DNA of 64,000 nucleotides from an uncultured Ruminiclostridium sp. (GCA_910579265.1 CAJTTE010000001.1:124001-188000), one strand, 5' to 3'. Positions 31,859-42,229 are shown, counted from the first letter of the stretch. Program-made: numbers and translations. The notes: generated by a model not told the origin, from the sequence alone.

Positions 31859-34246
31859 TTATTTTAGTTCAACCACGGTCACGCCCGCTTCTCCCTCTCC
31901 GTATACTCCAAGCCGATAACTTTTTACAAATTTATTTTGTTTTAAAAACCTATGAACTGCTTCTCTGAGAACTCCGGTTCCCTTCCCGTGGATTATTGTA
32001 ATGATCCTGAGACCGCTCATAATACAGCTGTCAATAAATCCATCTACCTCCATAATACCCTCATCAGCAGTCATTCCTCTTATATCAAGCTCCATGCTTG
32101 TTTTCCTGGTGGCATTAGACTGTACTTGCCGTTTAACGCTTCCCTTTACGGTATTACCGTTTCCGGAAGAGTTTTTCTTTTCCTCTTCAAGCCGGAGATT
32201 ATTTATGTTGGTTTTAGTGCGTAATATTCCTACCATCACAAAACAGTTTCCGGAGCTGTCGGGCAGAGAAACCAAAACACCTGATTTATCTATATCCGTA
32301 AGCCTTACCTTATCGTTCAGCTTTAATGCACGGGGAAGCTTATATTTTTCCTGTTTTTTCTCGGTGACGGGATTCGCCGTATCATACATTTTATTGAGAG
32401 CATTGTTTACCTTTGAACGTGATGCTCTGACTTTTTCGGAGAAATCGGCGGCCTCCTTTTCCTTGCGAAGTTTTTCAAGATTCTCCATCAGAAGGTCAGC
32501 CTCAAAGCGAACTTCTTCCACAATGCTTAAGGCTTGCTGACGAGCCTTGGATATCTCTGATTCCCTGGCTTTTTCAGCTTCAATGCGTTCCTTTTCGATC
32601 TGTTCAGTCAGCTGTCGTGTCTTTTGCTGTTCCGCCGAAATATCAGCCTTTAGGGCTTCAAGCTCCTGTCGCGATTTTTCGAGATCCTCGACTACACGCT
32701 CAAAACGCTTATTTTCTTCGCCTACTAAGCCCTGAGCACTATTTATGATATCTTCGTTCATTCCGAGACGTCTGACTATTGCGAAGGCATTGGATTTTCC
32801 CGGCATGCCTGTTATCAGCTTATAGGTAGGTTTTAATGTGGCGACATCGAATTCACAGCATGCGTTTTCGACACCGTCCTCTTCGATAGCAAACATTTTT
32901 ACTTCCTGATAATGTGTCGTTGCAATAATAAAACACCCGTTATTTTTTAAAGTTTTCAGTATTGAAACTGCCAGTGCAGCTCCTTCTACCGGATCGGTGC
33001 CCGAACCGAGCTCATCGAGAAGTATAAGAGATTTTGATCCGCAGCTTTTGAGTATACTGATGATATTATTCATATGAGATGAAAAAGTAGAAAGGCTTTG
33101 TTCAATACTCTGTTCATCGCCTATATCTGCGCGGATATCCGAAAACATTCCCACCGTGCTTCCGTCGGCAACAGGTATCATGAGTCCGCACATGGTCATA
33201 AGAGTAAGAAGGCCCGCCGTTTTTATCGATACGGTCTTTCCTCCGGTATTTGGACCCGTTATAATAAGGCAACTGTAATTAATTCCCAATTCTATAGTTA
33301 CAGGTACGGCAGAGGAAGGATCGAGAAGAGGGTGTCTCGCTTTATTAAGTAACAGCATGGGTCTGTCGGTTATATCTGGAGCCGACGCTTTCATTTTTGC
33401 GCCGTAGTTGGCTTTTGCAAAAAATAACTCCAGCTTCAGTGCGTTTTCATAACCGGTTATAATATCATCCGCTTTCTCCCCTGCCCTCTGGCTGAGATTT
33501 TTTATGATCCTCTCTATCTCGGCCTGTTCCTGTGCTTCAAGAACGCGTATCTCATTATTTGCCTCAACGACGCTTATCGGTTCAATAAAAAGAGTTGCTC
33601 CGCTTGAAGAAACATCATGTACCAGCCCGCTTATTTCTGATTTATGCTCTACCTTAACGGGAACGACGAAACGCCCGTCACGCTGTGTTATCAGAGCGTC
33701 CTGAAGATATTTTTTTGTTTCCTGACTTTTTATAAGTTTGTTCAGCTGTTCTCTTATATTTGCACTCTGTCGCGCAATAGCTCTTCGTATTCTTAAAAGT
33801 TCAGGACTTGCGCTGTCCGAAATTTCCTCTTCGGATATTATTGCATTGCTTATTGCTTCCTCTAAGCTTTTATCTGGTACGAGAAGATCAAAATATTCCT
33901 TAAGGCTGTTTTCTATTCCGGAACACTGTGAATACCAGCTGCTCAGTCCGGATATTTCTCTCAGCACCGCCGAAATATCAAGCAGCTCACGCAAGGAAAG
34001 GACAGCCCCGTCGAAGGCACGCTTAACGCTTTTACATACATTTTTGATTTTGCTGAATCTCGGCGTTCCGAATTTACTGGATAGTATAAATGCATCGTCA
34101 GTTTTTTTAAGCAATATACGGCATTCCTCAGGATCAAAGACAGGCTCGATCTTAAGGCACTGTTCTTTACATTCGTCGCTCCAAGCCTCCTCTGAAAGAA
34201 GCATCAGGACCTTATCCAGCTCCAATTTTTTATATTCCTTATTCAT
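31859..34246 (-). CDS. mutS2: MutS2 endonuclease / ribosome-rescue ATPase
   Basis: 795 aa from the chosen start. MutS-like core with Walker A LIITGPNTGGKTVSIKTAG, DIGDEQSIEQSLSTFSSHM and Walker B LILLDELGSGTDPVEGA; coiled-coil (~520-620); C-terminal Smr nuclease domain (MELDIRGMTADEG, ITIIHGKGTGVLREAVHRFL). It suppresses recombination and, in B. subtilis, splits collided ribosomes. I start it at 34246, where ATG AAT AAG is preceded by AAAGGA at 8 nt; an ATG 45 nt upstream lacks a ribosome site. Confidence 0.95.
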   Translation of the reverse strand: MNKEYKKLELDKVLMLLSEEAWSDECKEQCLKIEPVFDPEECRILLKKTDDAFILSSKFGTPRFSKIKNVCKSVKRAFDGAVLSLRELLDISAVLREISGLSSWYSQCSGIENSLKEYFDLLVPDKSLEEAISNAIISEEEISDSASPELLRIRRAIARQSANIREQLNKLIKSQETKKYLQDALITQRDGRFVVPVKVEHKSEISGLVHDVSSSGATLFIEPISVVEANNEIRVLEAQEQAEIERIIKNLSQRAGEKADDIITGYENALKLELFFAKANYGAKMKASAPDITDRPMLLLNKARHPLLDPSSAVPVTIELGINYSCLIITGPNTGGKTVSIKTAGLLTLMTMCGLMIPVADGSTVGMFSDIRADIGDEQSIEQSLSTFSSHMNNIISILKSCGSKSLILLDELGSGTDPVEGAALAVSILKTLKNNGCFIIATTHYQEVKMFAIEEDGVENACCEFDVATLKPTYKLITGMPGKSNAFAIVRRLGMNEDIINSAQGLVGEENKRFERVVEDLEKSRQELEALKADISAEQQKTRQLTEQIEKERIEAEKARESEISKARQQALSIVEEVRFEADLLMENLEKLRKEKEAADFSEKVRASRSKVNNALNKMYDTANPVTEKKQEKYKLPRALKLNDKVRLTDIDKSGVLVSLPDSSGNCFVMVGILRTKTNINNLRLEEEKKNSSGNGNTVKGSVKRQVQSNATRKTSMELDIRGMTADEGIMEVDGFIDSCIMSGLRIITIIHGKGTGVLREAVHRFLKQNKFVKSYRLGVYGEGEAGVTVVELK

Positions 34247-34291
34247 TTTTCGCATCCTTTTATAAATAGTAGAATTGACCTTTGAATGCAC

Positions 34292-34792
34292 AAATCAAAA
34301 GTCATGGTTTTAAGCATTACCGTAAACCCAAACAGGTTTACACATTATAAAATCTATTGTCATTTTATTGACGTATATATCCGCTTCGTATGCACAAAAC
34401 AAAGGTGTCAACCAAAAAAGGTTTACAGTATGCAAATCCGTTAAATGCTCATGTTTCTTCAAGCTGAGCCCAATCATTATCTAAAATGGTTCATGTCAGC
34501 ACCGCACAAGTATTGTCTTGAGTTTTTTACGTCGAACTTTCCTTGATATTTGCTTTATTTGGGGTGTAGCCTGCACCGCTTTGGACAAATATCCTGCGAC
34601 ATACATCACGCGTCAGCCTTCATAATGTATCATATAAAACCGATCTTTAACCCGGAATTACTGACGCATTTTAAGAAGGATCAGTGCGATTGATTACTAT
34701 AAGAGATACTCGGCTTCCCGTAAAAAATTAAAACATGCGTTAGTTGTATGGTGTTGTCTTAATTATTAAATATGTCTTGAGAAATAAATTTT
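34292..34792. other. Gene-free stretch between recO and mutS2
   Basis: About 500 bp. No open frame with a ribosome site on either strand and no clear repeat. Two short related motifs (acaggtttac near 34334 and aaaggtttac near 34418) are not enough to name an element. Confidence 0.5.
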
Positions 34793-35551
34793 TCAGATAT
34801 TTACGCACAGATTTTTGTAATACTCCAAAGTGCTGAATCCCCTGCCGAGATGTTTCAGTAAATATTCTTCGGAAAACGAAGTAAAAGCATTTTTTGTAGC
34901 GCCTTTAAGTGTAAAGCCATAAACCCTCTTTACATCCGAATAAGTAACGAACCTCAAAGTATGGAGCATGTCAGGCATAAGCTCGACTAAATCTTCGTTT
35001 TTTTCGTCTGACACGGAGCATTGATAACAAACGAGATTGTTTTCATCAGCGGAAAAAAACATTTTACCGTTAATATACTGTCCGCAGCATCTACAGGCTC
35101 TTAAATCAGGAAGGAATCCAAGCATGGAAGCGATTCTGAATTCAAACACTGCCTTTATAATATCACAATCGGAATTTTCCTTTTCAAGCTCGTACAGAGT
35201 TATGGCAAAAAACCTGAGCATATCCTCACCGTTTTGTTCGGATGTGGATGTGTATTTTATTATATCAGCCATATATATGGCAAGGCTGAATTTTTTAATA
35301 TCGGAAGACAAACCGAAAAAACTGCGTATAGGTTCGGCGCTGTTTAAAGTATATCGAAGCCCTGTTTTGTTAAAGCAAAGCCGGGAATATGAAAACAAAC
35401 CGACAGAAGAAGCATTTTTACTGTTGATTTTTCTGACTCCGTGAGCAGTTGCTTCAATAACTCCGTAGCCGTTGGTAAGTATATCCAAGAAGCAATTGTT
35501 TTCACCAATATCTCTTTTTCCTATTACAATCCCTTCAACCGTTACCAGCAT
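34793..35551 (-). CDS. recO: DNA repair protein RecO
   Basis: 252 aa. N-terminal OB fold (VTVEGIVIGKRDIGENNCFL), helical C-terminal domain and the four-Cys zinc site (CRCCG ... CYQC). RecO loads RecA onto SSB-coated ssDNA together with RecR. The ATG shares a base with the stop of era, so the two are coupled, an order conserved in Firmicutes. Confidence 0.93.
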   Translation of the reverse strand: MLVTVEGIVIGKRDIGENNCFLDILTNGYGVIEATAHGVRKINSKNASSVGLFSYSRLCFNKTGLRYTLNSAEPIRSFFGLSSDIKKFSLAIYMADIIKYTSTSEQNGEDMLRFFAITLYELEKENSDCDIIKAVFEFRIASMLGFLPDLRACRCCGQYINGKMFFSADENNLVCYQCSVSDEKNEDLVELMPDMLHTLRFVTYSDVKRVYGFTLKGATKNAFTSFSEEYLLKHLGRGFSTLEYYKNLCVNI

Positions 35552-36456
35552 CAGTCGTCCGCTCCCAAACCCAGTTCAAGTATGAACGCCTCCTTATTGC
35601 GCCAATCCTCCTTGACTTTTACCCAAAGCTTTAAATTGACCTTTACGCCGAAATAATCCTCCAGATCCTCGCGGGCGGCAGATCCGATTTTTTTCAGCAT
35701 AGCACCCTGTTTTCCTATGAGCATTCCTTTATGAGAGGCTTTTTCACAAATGATAACTACGCCCAGATCAACAATATCCTCTCCCTTGTTTGTTTTTGTC
35801 TCGTCAAGATCTTCTATTTCAACTGCAACTCCATGAGGTATTTCCTCATGCATGGTGCGAAGTATTTTTTCTCGGACGATTTCCGCCAGCCATATTTTTT
35901 CAGGCTGATCCGTAGGAAGGTCATCGGGAAAAAAATGAGGCGACTCTTTAGCAAACTTTTCAACAGCAGGCAGTATCAGATCTGTATTTATTTTATTTTT
36001 AACACTGATTGGAATGATTTCCGTAAAGTCATACATACCCGACAGATTATCGATAATACCCAAAAGTTCCGATTTATCTTTTATCAGATCAACCTTGTTT
36101 ATAAGCAAAATAACATCAAGTTTTCGGAGTCTGAAGCTTTCTATAAGATTTTCTTCGATCTTCGACAACTTTTTTACAGCATCAACCATTAATATGGCGA
36201 CGTCCACATCTTCCATACTGTTTCTTATGGATTTAACCATTTCCTCGGACAGCTTTGTATGTGCTTTGTGCATACCTGGAGTATCAATAAAAACATATTG
36301 GCATTCGCTCTTTGTAAGTATTCCGTTTATCTTTGTACGGGTAGTCTGAGGCTTTTCGCTTACGATAGCCACCTTTTCACCTACAAGAAAATTTGTTAAT
36401 GACGATTTACCTGCATTAGGACGTCCTGTGATAGCAATAAAAACCGATTTAGTCAT
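35551..36456 (-). CDS. era: GTPase Era
   Basis: 301 aa. G1 GRPNAGKSSLTNFL, switch region KPQTTRTKINGI, G3 DTPGMH, G4 NKVD, G5 ISVKNK, then a C-terminal KH domain (SHKGMLIGKQGAMLKKIGS). It binds 16S rRNA during 30S maturation. Its start overlaps the end of dgkA by 8 bp. This is the conserved order ybeY-dgkA-era-recO. Confidence 0.97.
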   Translation of the reverse strand: MTKSVFIAITGRPNAGKSSLTNFLVGEKVAIVSEKPQTTRTKINGILTKSECQYVFIDTPGMHKAHTKLSEEMVKSIRNSMEDVDVAILMVDAVKKLSKIEENLIESFRLRKLDVILLINKVDLIKDKSELLGIIDNLSGMYDFTEIIPISVKNKINTDLILPAVEKFAKESPHFFPDDLPTDQPEKIWLAEIVREKILRTMHEEIPHGVAVEIEDLDETKTNKGEDIVDLGVVIICEKASHKGMLIGKQGAMLKKIGSAAREDLEDYFGVKVNLKLWVKVKEDWRNKEAFILELGLGADD

Positions 36457-36934
36457 TTTTTATCTTTCCTTTAATATTTCTTTTTCTTCCCGATGTCACA
36501 AAAACCAAGGCAATTACGGACAATCCTATAAACATAAGCAAATTTGACCATTCGCCGAAAAACATAAGAATGATCCTAAATCTTTCTATGTCAAAAAACA
36601 ATACTGCTCCGACAACAACCGACGTGATTGCAGCCAGAAGAACGGCTCCGGCAGCCGCATCCTTGGCTATCTTTGCAAGCGGGCTGTATTTCGGCGAAAC
36701 CTTATCAACTATTACTTCGATCGAGGTGTTGATTATTTCAAATATCATAACCGAAGCGCAGGTTATAACCAAAAGGATTATCTCTGTCCGGTCAAAATCG
36801 TAAAATGCCGAAAAGAATGCCACATAAAGAGCTACAACTATGTGTATGCGCATATTCCTCTCATGCCGTACAACAAACGAAATACCTTTAAAAGCACATC
36901 TGAAGCTGTCAATTAAACTAAAATGCTTGTTCAT
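36449..36934 (-). CDS. dgkA: Diacylglycerol/undecaprenol kinase family protein
   Basis: 161 aa. N-terminal amphipathic helix, then membrane helices. Motifs FEIINTSIEVIVDK and AKIAKDAAAGAVLLAA are the catalytic signature of the DgkA family. In Firmicutes the enzyme mostly phosphorylates undecaprenol. A basic tail (GRKRNIKGKIKND) extends ~35 residues beyond the usual length with one extra membrane segment. It follows ybeY by 6 bp. Confidence 0.93.
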   Translation of the reverse strand: MNKHFSLIDSFRCAFKGISFVVRHERNMRIHIVVALYVAFFSAFYDFDRTEIILLVITCASVMIFEIINTSIEVIVDKVSPKYSPLAKIAKDAAAGAVLLAAITSVVVGAVLFFDIERFRIILMFFGEWSNLLMFIGLSVIALVFVTSGRKRNIKGKIKND

Positions 36935-36940
36935 ATCCCC

Positions 36941-37420
36941 TCACTGTCTGTTTATACCTATCATATTCAAAATCCTTTTCTGTTTATCAAACATCACCTT
37001 TTCATCCTTTTCTCCGTTTTCGTGATCATAGCCCAACAGATGAAGCATGGAATGGACAACAAGAAAGCACATTTCGCGTTCAAAAGAATGGCCGTATGTT
37101 TTCGCCTGTTCCTTTGCCCTTTCTGCCGAAATAACTATATCTCCCAGCATGATACAATCTGTTTCGGGATTAACGTCAAATTCGCCGTTTTCGGTTAACG
37201 GAAAGGACAGCACATCAGTTACCGCATCCTTATTTCTGAATTCCATATTAAGTTCCCGTATTTTACAATTATCAACTATCGATAAAGAAACTTCGGCGTT
37301 CATATCGATATTTTCTTCGGCAAGAACGGTTTTACAGCACAGCTTTGCCATGCTTCTGAAATTAAGCGGCAATTCGGTCTTTTTTTGTTGGTTTGAAAAA
37401 TCAAGCATTATCTTCGGCAT
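36941..37420 (-). CDS. ybeY: rRNA maturation RNase YbeY
   Basis: 159 aa. The metal site HSMLHLLGYDHENG (three His) and the ELNMEFRNKDAVTDVLSFPL segment are diagnostic. It takes part in 16S rRNA 3' end processing and ribosome quality control. I start at 37420 (MPKIMLDFSN), where AAGGGA lies 6 nt upstream; an ATG 27 nt earlier contains that ribosome site within its frame. Confidence 0.94.
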   Translation of the reverse strand: MPKIMLDFSNQQKKTELPLNFRSMAKLCCKTVLAEENIDMNAEVSLSIVDNCKIRELNMEFRNKDAVTDVLSFPLTENGEFDVNPETDCIMLGDIVISAERAKEQAKTYGHSFEREMCFLVVHSMLHLLGYDHENGEKDEKVMFDKQKRILNMIGINRQ

Positions 37421-38379
37421 TATATATCCCTTCCATTCTAACGTCAATATCTGTTTACCCGAAATAAACTCAACTTATATAAAACGGGCATTACAAGACG
37501 AATCATTGATTGATTTTAAATCCTATGCCCTGTAAAAACCGTTAAATACAGCTATATAAGCGATTTTGACAAAGACACGACCGCCTCCCTTTTAACCGAA
37601 CACCGGAATTATTTTGGATGACAGCGGACAGAAATAAAATAAAGCGTCCATAAAATCAGACCGTCTTAATTTTTTGAAGCACATCCGGCTTGTCCCGCCG
37701 TAATGGGTACAATGATCAAAATATATTCGTTTTGCCTATCACTTAATGCATTATAATTTCGGAAAATCACTTTTGTATGGATAAAACGGCTATTTTCCAA
37801 AAGCATTTCAATCTGAATTTTATTAAAATGACTGTCGTTTGATATTGACATATTTTAACTAAAGCGTATCTGAAAAAGAAGCAAATTTGTACGGTTTAGC
37901 TAAAAAAGCATAGTGACTTTCAAGGAAAAAGCGGAGAAACACGCGGTAAATTTCATAGTTATCCCTCTGGGACGACTATCGTAATTCTTTGACATAGAAA
38001 ACCTCGACAGTTAGTAAATAGCGTGCAGTTTGAAGTTTTCACATAATCCCCAGTTTCAAATTCTTTGATTTTAAGATAATGCTAAAAAACGAATACGAAT
38101 GAGGTCATATATGAAAACTTGAAGCCGGGTTATTATTTTATGGATTCTGAAGTTTTTTTGACAGCATTTGGTGACCGTAAAATCTGCGAATTTAATATTT
38201 TAGGCTTAGTAAATATTTTTTTATTCCAGAACCGGAAAGACATGAATAGATACAACAATAATGCGGATAAATCGTATAAATCAGATTACGGCATATAAAA
38301 TAACGGTTTATTACACTTTTTATATTAAACATAGCAGACATTTTTCTTGGTTTACAAATCGGTTTGATTTGCATAAAAA
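37421..38379. other. Gene-free gap where yqfF (pgpH) would be expected
   Basis: About 960 bp between ybeY and phoH. No believable gene on either strand. It holds a degenerate repeat (37864-38043). In many Firmicutes a large HD-domain gene (yqfF/pgpH) lies between phoH and ybeY; no HD motif can be read here. Confidence 0.6.
37864..38043 (+). repeat. Degenerate dispersed repeat, copy B
   Basis: Matches 15841-16018 with many changes. The common block is caaggaaaaagcggagaaa, followed by acgcggtaaa and tttcatagtt. Confidence 0.65.
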
Positions 38380-39360
38380 TCAACGGTAAGCGTTTCCCTT
38401 TTTTGTCTGCTCCGCCGCATATTTTTCATATGCCTTAACAATATCCTGAACCAGTTTATGACGTACGACATCCTTTTCGAAAAATTTTATCTGTTCTATA
38501 CCGTCGATATTTTTAAGGACCCTGGAAGCTTCAATAAGTCCTGATCTCTTATGATCGGCAAGGTCTATCTGAGTAACGTCTCCGGTTATAACCATTTTAC
38601 TGTTAAAACCGAGTCTGGTAAGAAACATTTTCATCTGCTCCGGAGTAGTGTTCTGCGCCTCGTCAAGTATAATAAAGCTGTCGTCAAGAGTTCTTCCCCT
38701 CATATATGCCAGCGGCGCGACTTCGATATAGCCTCTCTCCTGATTACGCTGAAACGATTCAGCGCCCATCATATCAAACAACGCGTCATAAAGCGGACGA
38801 AGATAAGGATCGACCTTGTTTTGCAGATCTCCGGGCAAAAAACCGAGCTTTTCTCCCGCTTCAACTGCGGGACGTGTAAGTATTATTCTTTGTATTTCGT
38901 GATTTTTAAAAGCTCTTACCGCCAGTGCAACTGCAAGATATGTCTTACCTGTTCCGGCGGGACCTATACCGAAAACTATCGTATTACGTCTGATAGAATC
39001 AACATATTTTTTCTGACCGAGTGTTTTAGGTTTAACCGGTTTTCCCGTAAACGTAACACAAACGCAGTCGGCGGATAAATTTTCCAATTGTTGCTGCATA
39101 CCGTCGTTGACTGCGCTTATAACATATCTCACATTCTGATCGTTAATGGGCTCCCCTTTGTTATACATTTTCTCAAGACTGTTTACAACGGCTGCGGCGG
39201 CGTCGACATTAGCCTGAGAACCGCTGATGATTATATCACCGTTTCTGCTGTATACCGAAACGCCGTATTCTCTTTGAATAACGTTTATATTTTCATCCAT
39301 ATTTCCGAAAACGGCATGTATACAATCCATTCCGCCAACGGTAATATTCTTTTCCGCCAT
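38380..39360 (-). CDS. phoH: PhoH-like ATPase
   Basis: 326 aa. N-terminal KH-like/PIN-adjacent region (~15-70), then a RecA-like ATPase with Walker A GIGPAGTGKTYLAVALA and Walker B SFIILDEAQNTTPEQM, and the RPAVEAGEKLGFLPGD and VTQIDLADHKRSGL motifs. Probably an RNA-handling ATPase working with YbeY; the pairing in one cluster is widespread. Ribosome site AAAGGAAG. Confidence 0.93.
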   Translation of the reverse strand: MAEKNITVGGMDCIHAVFGNMDENINVIQREYGVSVYSRNGDIIISGSQANVDAAAAVVNSLEKMYNKGEPINDQNVRYVISAVNDGMQQQLENLSADCVCVTFTGKPVKPKTLGQKKYVDSIRRNTIVFGIGPAGTGKTYLAVALAVRAFKNHEIQRIILTRPAVEAGEKLGFLPGDLQNKVDPYLRPLYDALFDMMGAESFQRNQERGYIEVAPLAYMRGRTLDDSFIILDEAQNTTPEQMKMFLTRLGFNSKMVITGDVTQIDLADHKRSGLIEASRVLKNIDGIEQIKFFEKDVVRHKLVQDIVKAYEKYAAEQTKKGNAYR

Positions 39361-39441
39361 ATGTTTTTACTTCCTTTGTTAAATCAGATACACTGATATT
39401 ATAACACAGTCAGGCATAAATTTAAAGCTTTTTTATAAAAT

Positions 39442-40614
39442 TTACCCCTCATCGCGGAAAAATATTTCGCTTTGAGATGCGATATTCCCCTGCAATGTAT
39501 ACCTACAAGTGGCTTTTATTCCTTTTTCATCCCTCTCATATGTAATATCTTTATCCATTATTTCGTATTTTTTTAAAAAATTCAATTCATACATTTCAAG
39601 CTCCTGCTGTAAAAGTCTTTTTACGTCCGCTACAGAACGGGTTACCTGAACAGATTCTGTTTTGATCCCCCTGACCTCCGTTCTTGTCCAGGGCATGGTA
39701 ATACCCAGAATATTTACAGGATAACTGTCTGATGTGTATATGTATTCATCAATATATTTCGTTTTTCTTTCCGGAAATGTGAATCCGAAAAGCTTTATAT
39801 ATTCTTCTGTATAATATTCATCCGTTTTGACACGTTCCGTAGTTACGAATTCCTTATAAAAACTTACCTCTTCTTCAAATTCGGCTATTATTTTTGCATC
39901 GGCATGATGTACGCTTACATTACCGGCTCCGTCGGTAACTATTCCGCTTACAATAACGCTTCCCTCGGAAACACCGCTTCCTATTTCATAAAGCATAGTT
40001 CCGCTGTAAATCTCGGCTTCAACTATTCTTCCCCCCTTATAGGCGACTATATTGCATGGAGTGCTAACCGAAAGCCCGTTATAAGGATTATGTATCGTTT
40101 CGTTTAGCTTGACGTTTATTCTTGAACCCTCGCCTTCGATACTTATCCATGCCAGATCCTCAAAATACAAGAGTGCTTTTAGCTCCGTAACCGTGGTATT
40201 TACGTCCTTACGTGATATTCCCGCATAAATCCCGTTTTTTGAAAGAAAATCAAGCATGGCTTCATCTGTAATCCGTTCGTTTCCCGTGACGGAAATATCC
40301 CAGACTATCGACGAACAAAGGTAAACCACCAATCCGTAAGCAACCGCTCCCAAAAGTATACCATAACGTTCGCGGTATTTATAGGTTTTAAAAACGGCCC
40401 CTTTTTTATCGGTTATCATCATGCGTATACGGTATTTTCTTTTAAGAACCGCCAGTCTGAAATATTCCCTGGGAGCTGTTTTTGCATAGAAAACCCCCTT
40501 TATATTTTCAATATCATATATTTTTATACCGTTATTTATGGCATCTGAAAAAAATTCTTCGCATTCCGTTCCTATTACACTGAACCTTACATAACTTGAA
40601 AACCTTTTTTTCAT
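39442..40614 (-). CDS. yqfD: Sporulation protein YqfD
   Basis: 390 aa. A soluble N-terminal part (NGIKIYDIENIKGVFYAKTA), one membrane helix (GILLGAVAYGLVVYLCSSIV) and a POTRA-like exported domain (WDISVTGNERITDEAMLDFL, ...LKALLYFEDLAWISIEGEGS). B. subtilis yqfD is a mother-cell gene required for efficient sporulation. The ATG overlaps the yqfC stop (ATGA). Confidence 0.93.
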   Translation of the reverse strand: MKKRFSSYVRFSVIGTECEEFFSDAINNGIKIYDIENIKGVFYAKTAPREYFRLAVLKRKYRIRMMITDKKGAVFKTYKYRERYGILLGAVAYGLVVYLCSSIVWDISVTGNERITDEAMLDFLSKNGIYAGISRKDVNTTVTELKALLYFEDLAWISIEGEGSRINVKLNETIHNPYNGLSVSTPCNIVAYKGGRIVEAEIYSGTMLYEIGSGVSEGSVIVSGIVTDGAGNVSVHHADAKIIAEFEEEVSFYKEFVTTERVKTDEYYTEEYIKLFGFTFPERKTKYIDEYIYTSDSYPVNILGITMPWTRTEVRGIKTESVQVTRSVADVKRLLQQELEMYELNFLKKYEIMDKDITYERDEKGIKATCRYTLQGNIASQSEIFFRDEG

Positions 40615-40883
40615 AGCTCCTCCTTTGAAATAAATGTCAATGAATGTATATGTCCCTTAATTACCACTCCGCCAATGCTGAAATTTTTCATCCGAAGCTT
40701 CATTCCTACAACGGATACTCCAACGGACGGAAGTTCCAGAACGATATTATTTTCATTGTATTCCACCACTCTTCGGCATCCGTCAAGCGATAATTCATTA
40801 TTATCCGTTATCTGGATATCCGAATGCTTCAGCATTGATTTCTTAAAATCCTCATATTTAACCGCAATATCGTTTATATTCAT
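40611..40883 (-). CDS. yqfC: YabP/YqfC family sporulation protein
   Basis: 90 aa. LSLDGCRRVVEYNENNIVLE, then MKLRMKNFSIGGVVIKG, is the YabP/YqfC motif (small beta protein). It acts with YqfD in sporulation. First gene of the - strand cluster, divergent from ylbJ across 70 bp that must hold both promoters. Confidence 0.92.
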   Translation of the reverse strand: MNINDIAVKYEDFKKSMLKHSDIQITDNNELSLDGCRRVVEYNENNIVLELPSVGVSVVGMKLRMKNFSIGGVVIKGHIHSLTFISKEEL

Positions 40884-40953
40884 TATCTCACCGCCTTTTC
40901 AATATAAATGTATATGAGACAAGTTAAAATAAAATACAAGGAGAGGAATATCG

Positions 40954-42015
40954 GTGAAAAAACAAAATTTTTTTCTGTTAGTAGGTTCAATATTGGCGGG
41001 AGTTACATGCCTTCTGCTTATTTCCGATTCCGCCGGTACTATAAAAGCTGCCGAAAAATCCGTACAAACCTGTTTAAACGTAATAATACCTTCACTGTTC
41101 GCCTTTATGGTCTTTTCAAAAATAGTTGTAAAAAGCGGTATAGCCGATATTGCGCTGTACCCTTTCTATAAGATTTCATCATTCTGGTTTAAAGGAAGCC
41201 GAAGAGAGTTTTCAATTTTCATATTAAGCCTTATAGGCGGTTATCCTATCGGAATCAGATTATTAAACGATCACATTGCGTATAATAAAAATTATACCGA
41301 AATTGCGGAAAATATGTTATGCTACTGTTATTGCGGAAGCCCGTCGTTTATAATCCAAATCGCCGGATTATCGGTTACGGGAAATGCCGGAGCAGGTTTT
41401 ATCGTTTATTTATCAAATGCTTTGTCGTGTCTGACTGCCGCCGTATTTATAAACATTTTTTCGAAAAGAAACAATGCCGGATCTTATCAGATCAGCAAGG
41501 AAAAGATGTCCTTTTCCGACATAACGGACAGTATAGGATCATCCGTAAAGTCACTTGGTATAATTTGCGGTACAATTCTGGCATTTAATATCATTCTCGA
41601 GCTACTTGACTATATTGGATTCATTCAAATGCTGAAAGCAATAGATCTTGATAAAATAATGTCGGCAGGGCTTGAAATTTCAAATCTGTCATTATTCAAC
41701 GGATGCGGTTACGGTTTCCTTCCGTTAATTTCCGCCATTACCTCTTTAGGAGGCATATGCATCCTCGTACAAACTGCCGCATTATCGGAAAATAAAATTT
41801 CCTTAAAAAAATTTATTGTTTCAAGAATTCCGATCGCATTTCTGAGTTCGATTTACAGTTATTTGATTTTATTATTGTTCCCCGTATCGTTAGAAACATA
41901 TCTCCCGTCAAACACCGTAACCGTATTATCCTCTGTTAATCCGGTCTGTTCCGTATGTATAGCCGTTATGTCATATATCCTGCTTAAACAGGAAAGGAAA
42001 GAAAAGGATGTATGA
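40954..42015 (+). CDS. ylbJ: Sporulation integral membrane protein YlbJ
   Basis: 353 aa, GTG start behind AAGGAGAGG. Eight or so membrane helices. The family motifs NVIIPSLFAFMVFSKIVV, LSLIGGYPIGIRLL, CYCGSPSFII and FNGCGYGFLPLISAI are present. YlbJ is a nucleoside-recognition-type membrane protein needed for spore formation. Third sporulation gene in this block, suggesting coordinated mother-cell expression with yqfC-yqfD. Confidence 0.9.
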   Translation: MKKQNFFLLVGSILAGVTCLLLISDSAGTIKAAEKSVQTCLNVIIPSLFAFMVFSKIVVKSGIADIALYPFYKISSFWFKGSRREFSIFILSLIGGYPIGIRLLNDHIAYNKNYTEIAENMLCYCYCGSPSFIIQIAGLSVTGNAGAGFIVYLSNALSCLTAAVFINIFSKRNNAGSYQISKEKMSFSDITDSIGSSVKSLGIICGTILAFNIILELLDYIGFIQMLKAIDLDKIMSAGLEISNLSLFNGCGYGFLPLISAITSLGGICILVQTAALSENKISLKKFIVSRIPIAFLSSIYSYLILLLFPVSLETYLPSNTVTVLSSVNPVCSVCIAVMSYILLKQERKEKDV

Positions 42016-42200
42016 ATCATGATAATAAATATGCGATTTGGACATAATATATCATATTGTCTTTGTTTAACTTACAGTTCCTGTTTTAAGTAATAAAGTT
42101 ATTATCAGAAGTTGAAATCAACAACTCAACGTACATTTTTTTAAGTCATATATGTGCAAATTCAACAATTTACATTGTTTTTATTGGTCTAAAATGTAAA

Positions 42201-42229
42201 TTGACTGAATCGTTGATATACTGTATACT
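42201..42229 (+). promoter_or_regulatory. Promoter of first solute-binding lipoprotein
   Basis: TTGACT (42201-42206), 17 bp, TATACT (42224-42229). The flank taaaatgtaaattgactgaa is shared with the promoter at 43787. Confidence 0.75.

Noticed and set aside
31859..34246. Large + strand frames inside mutS2
   Set aside because: All are antisense shadows of mutS2, Ser/Phe-rich and without ribosome sites.
37666..37851. 61-codon frame on the - strand in the ybeY-phoH gap
   Set aside because: No ribosome site and no family; probably chance.
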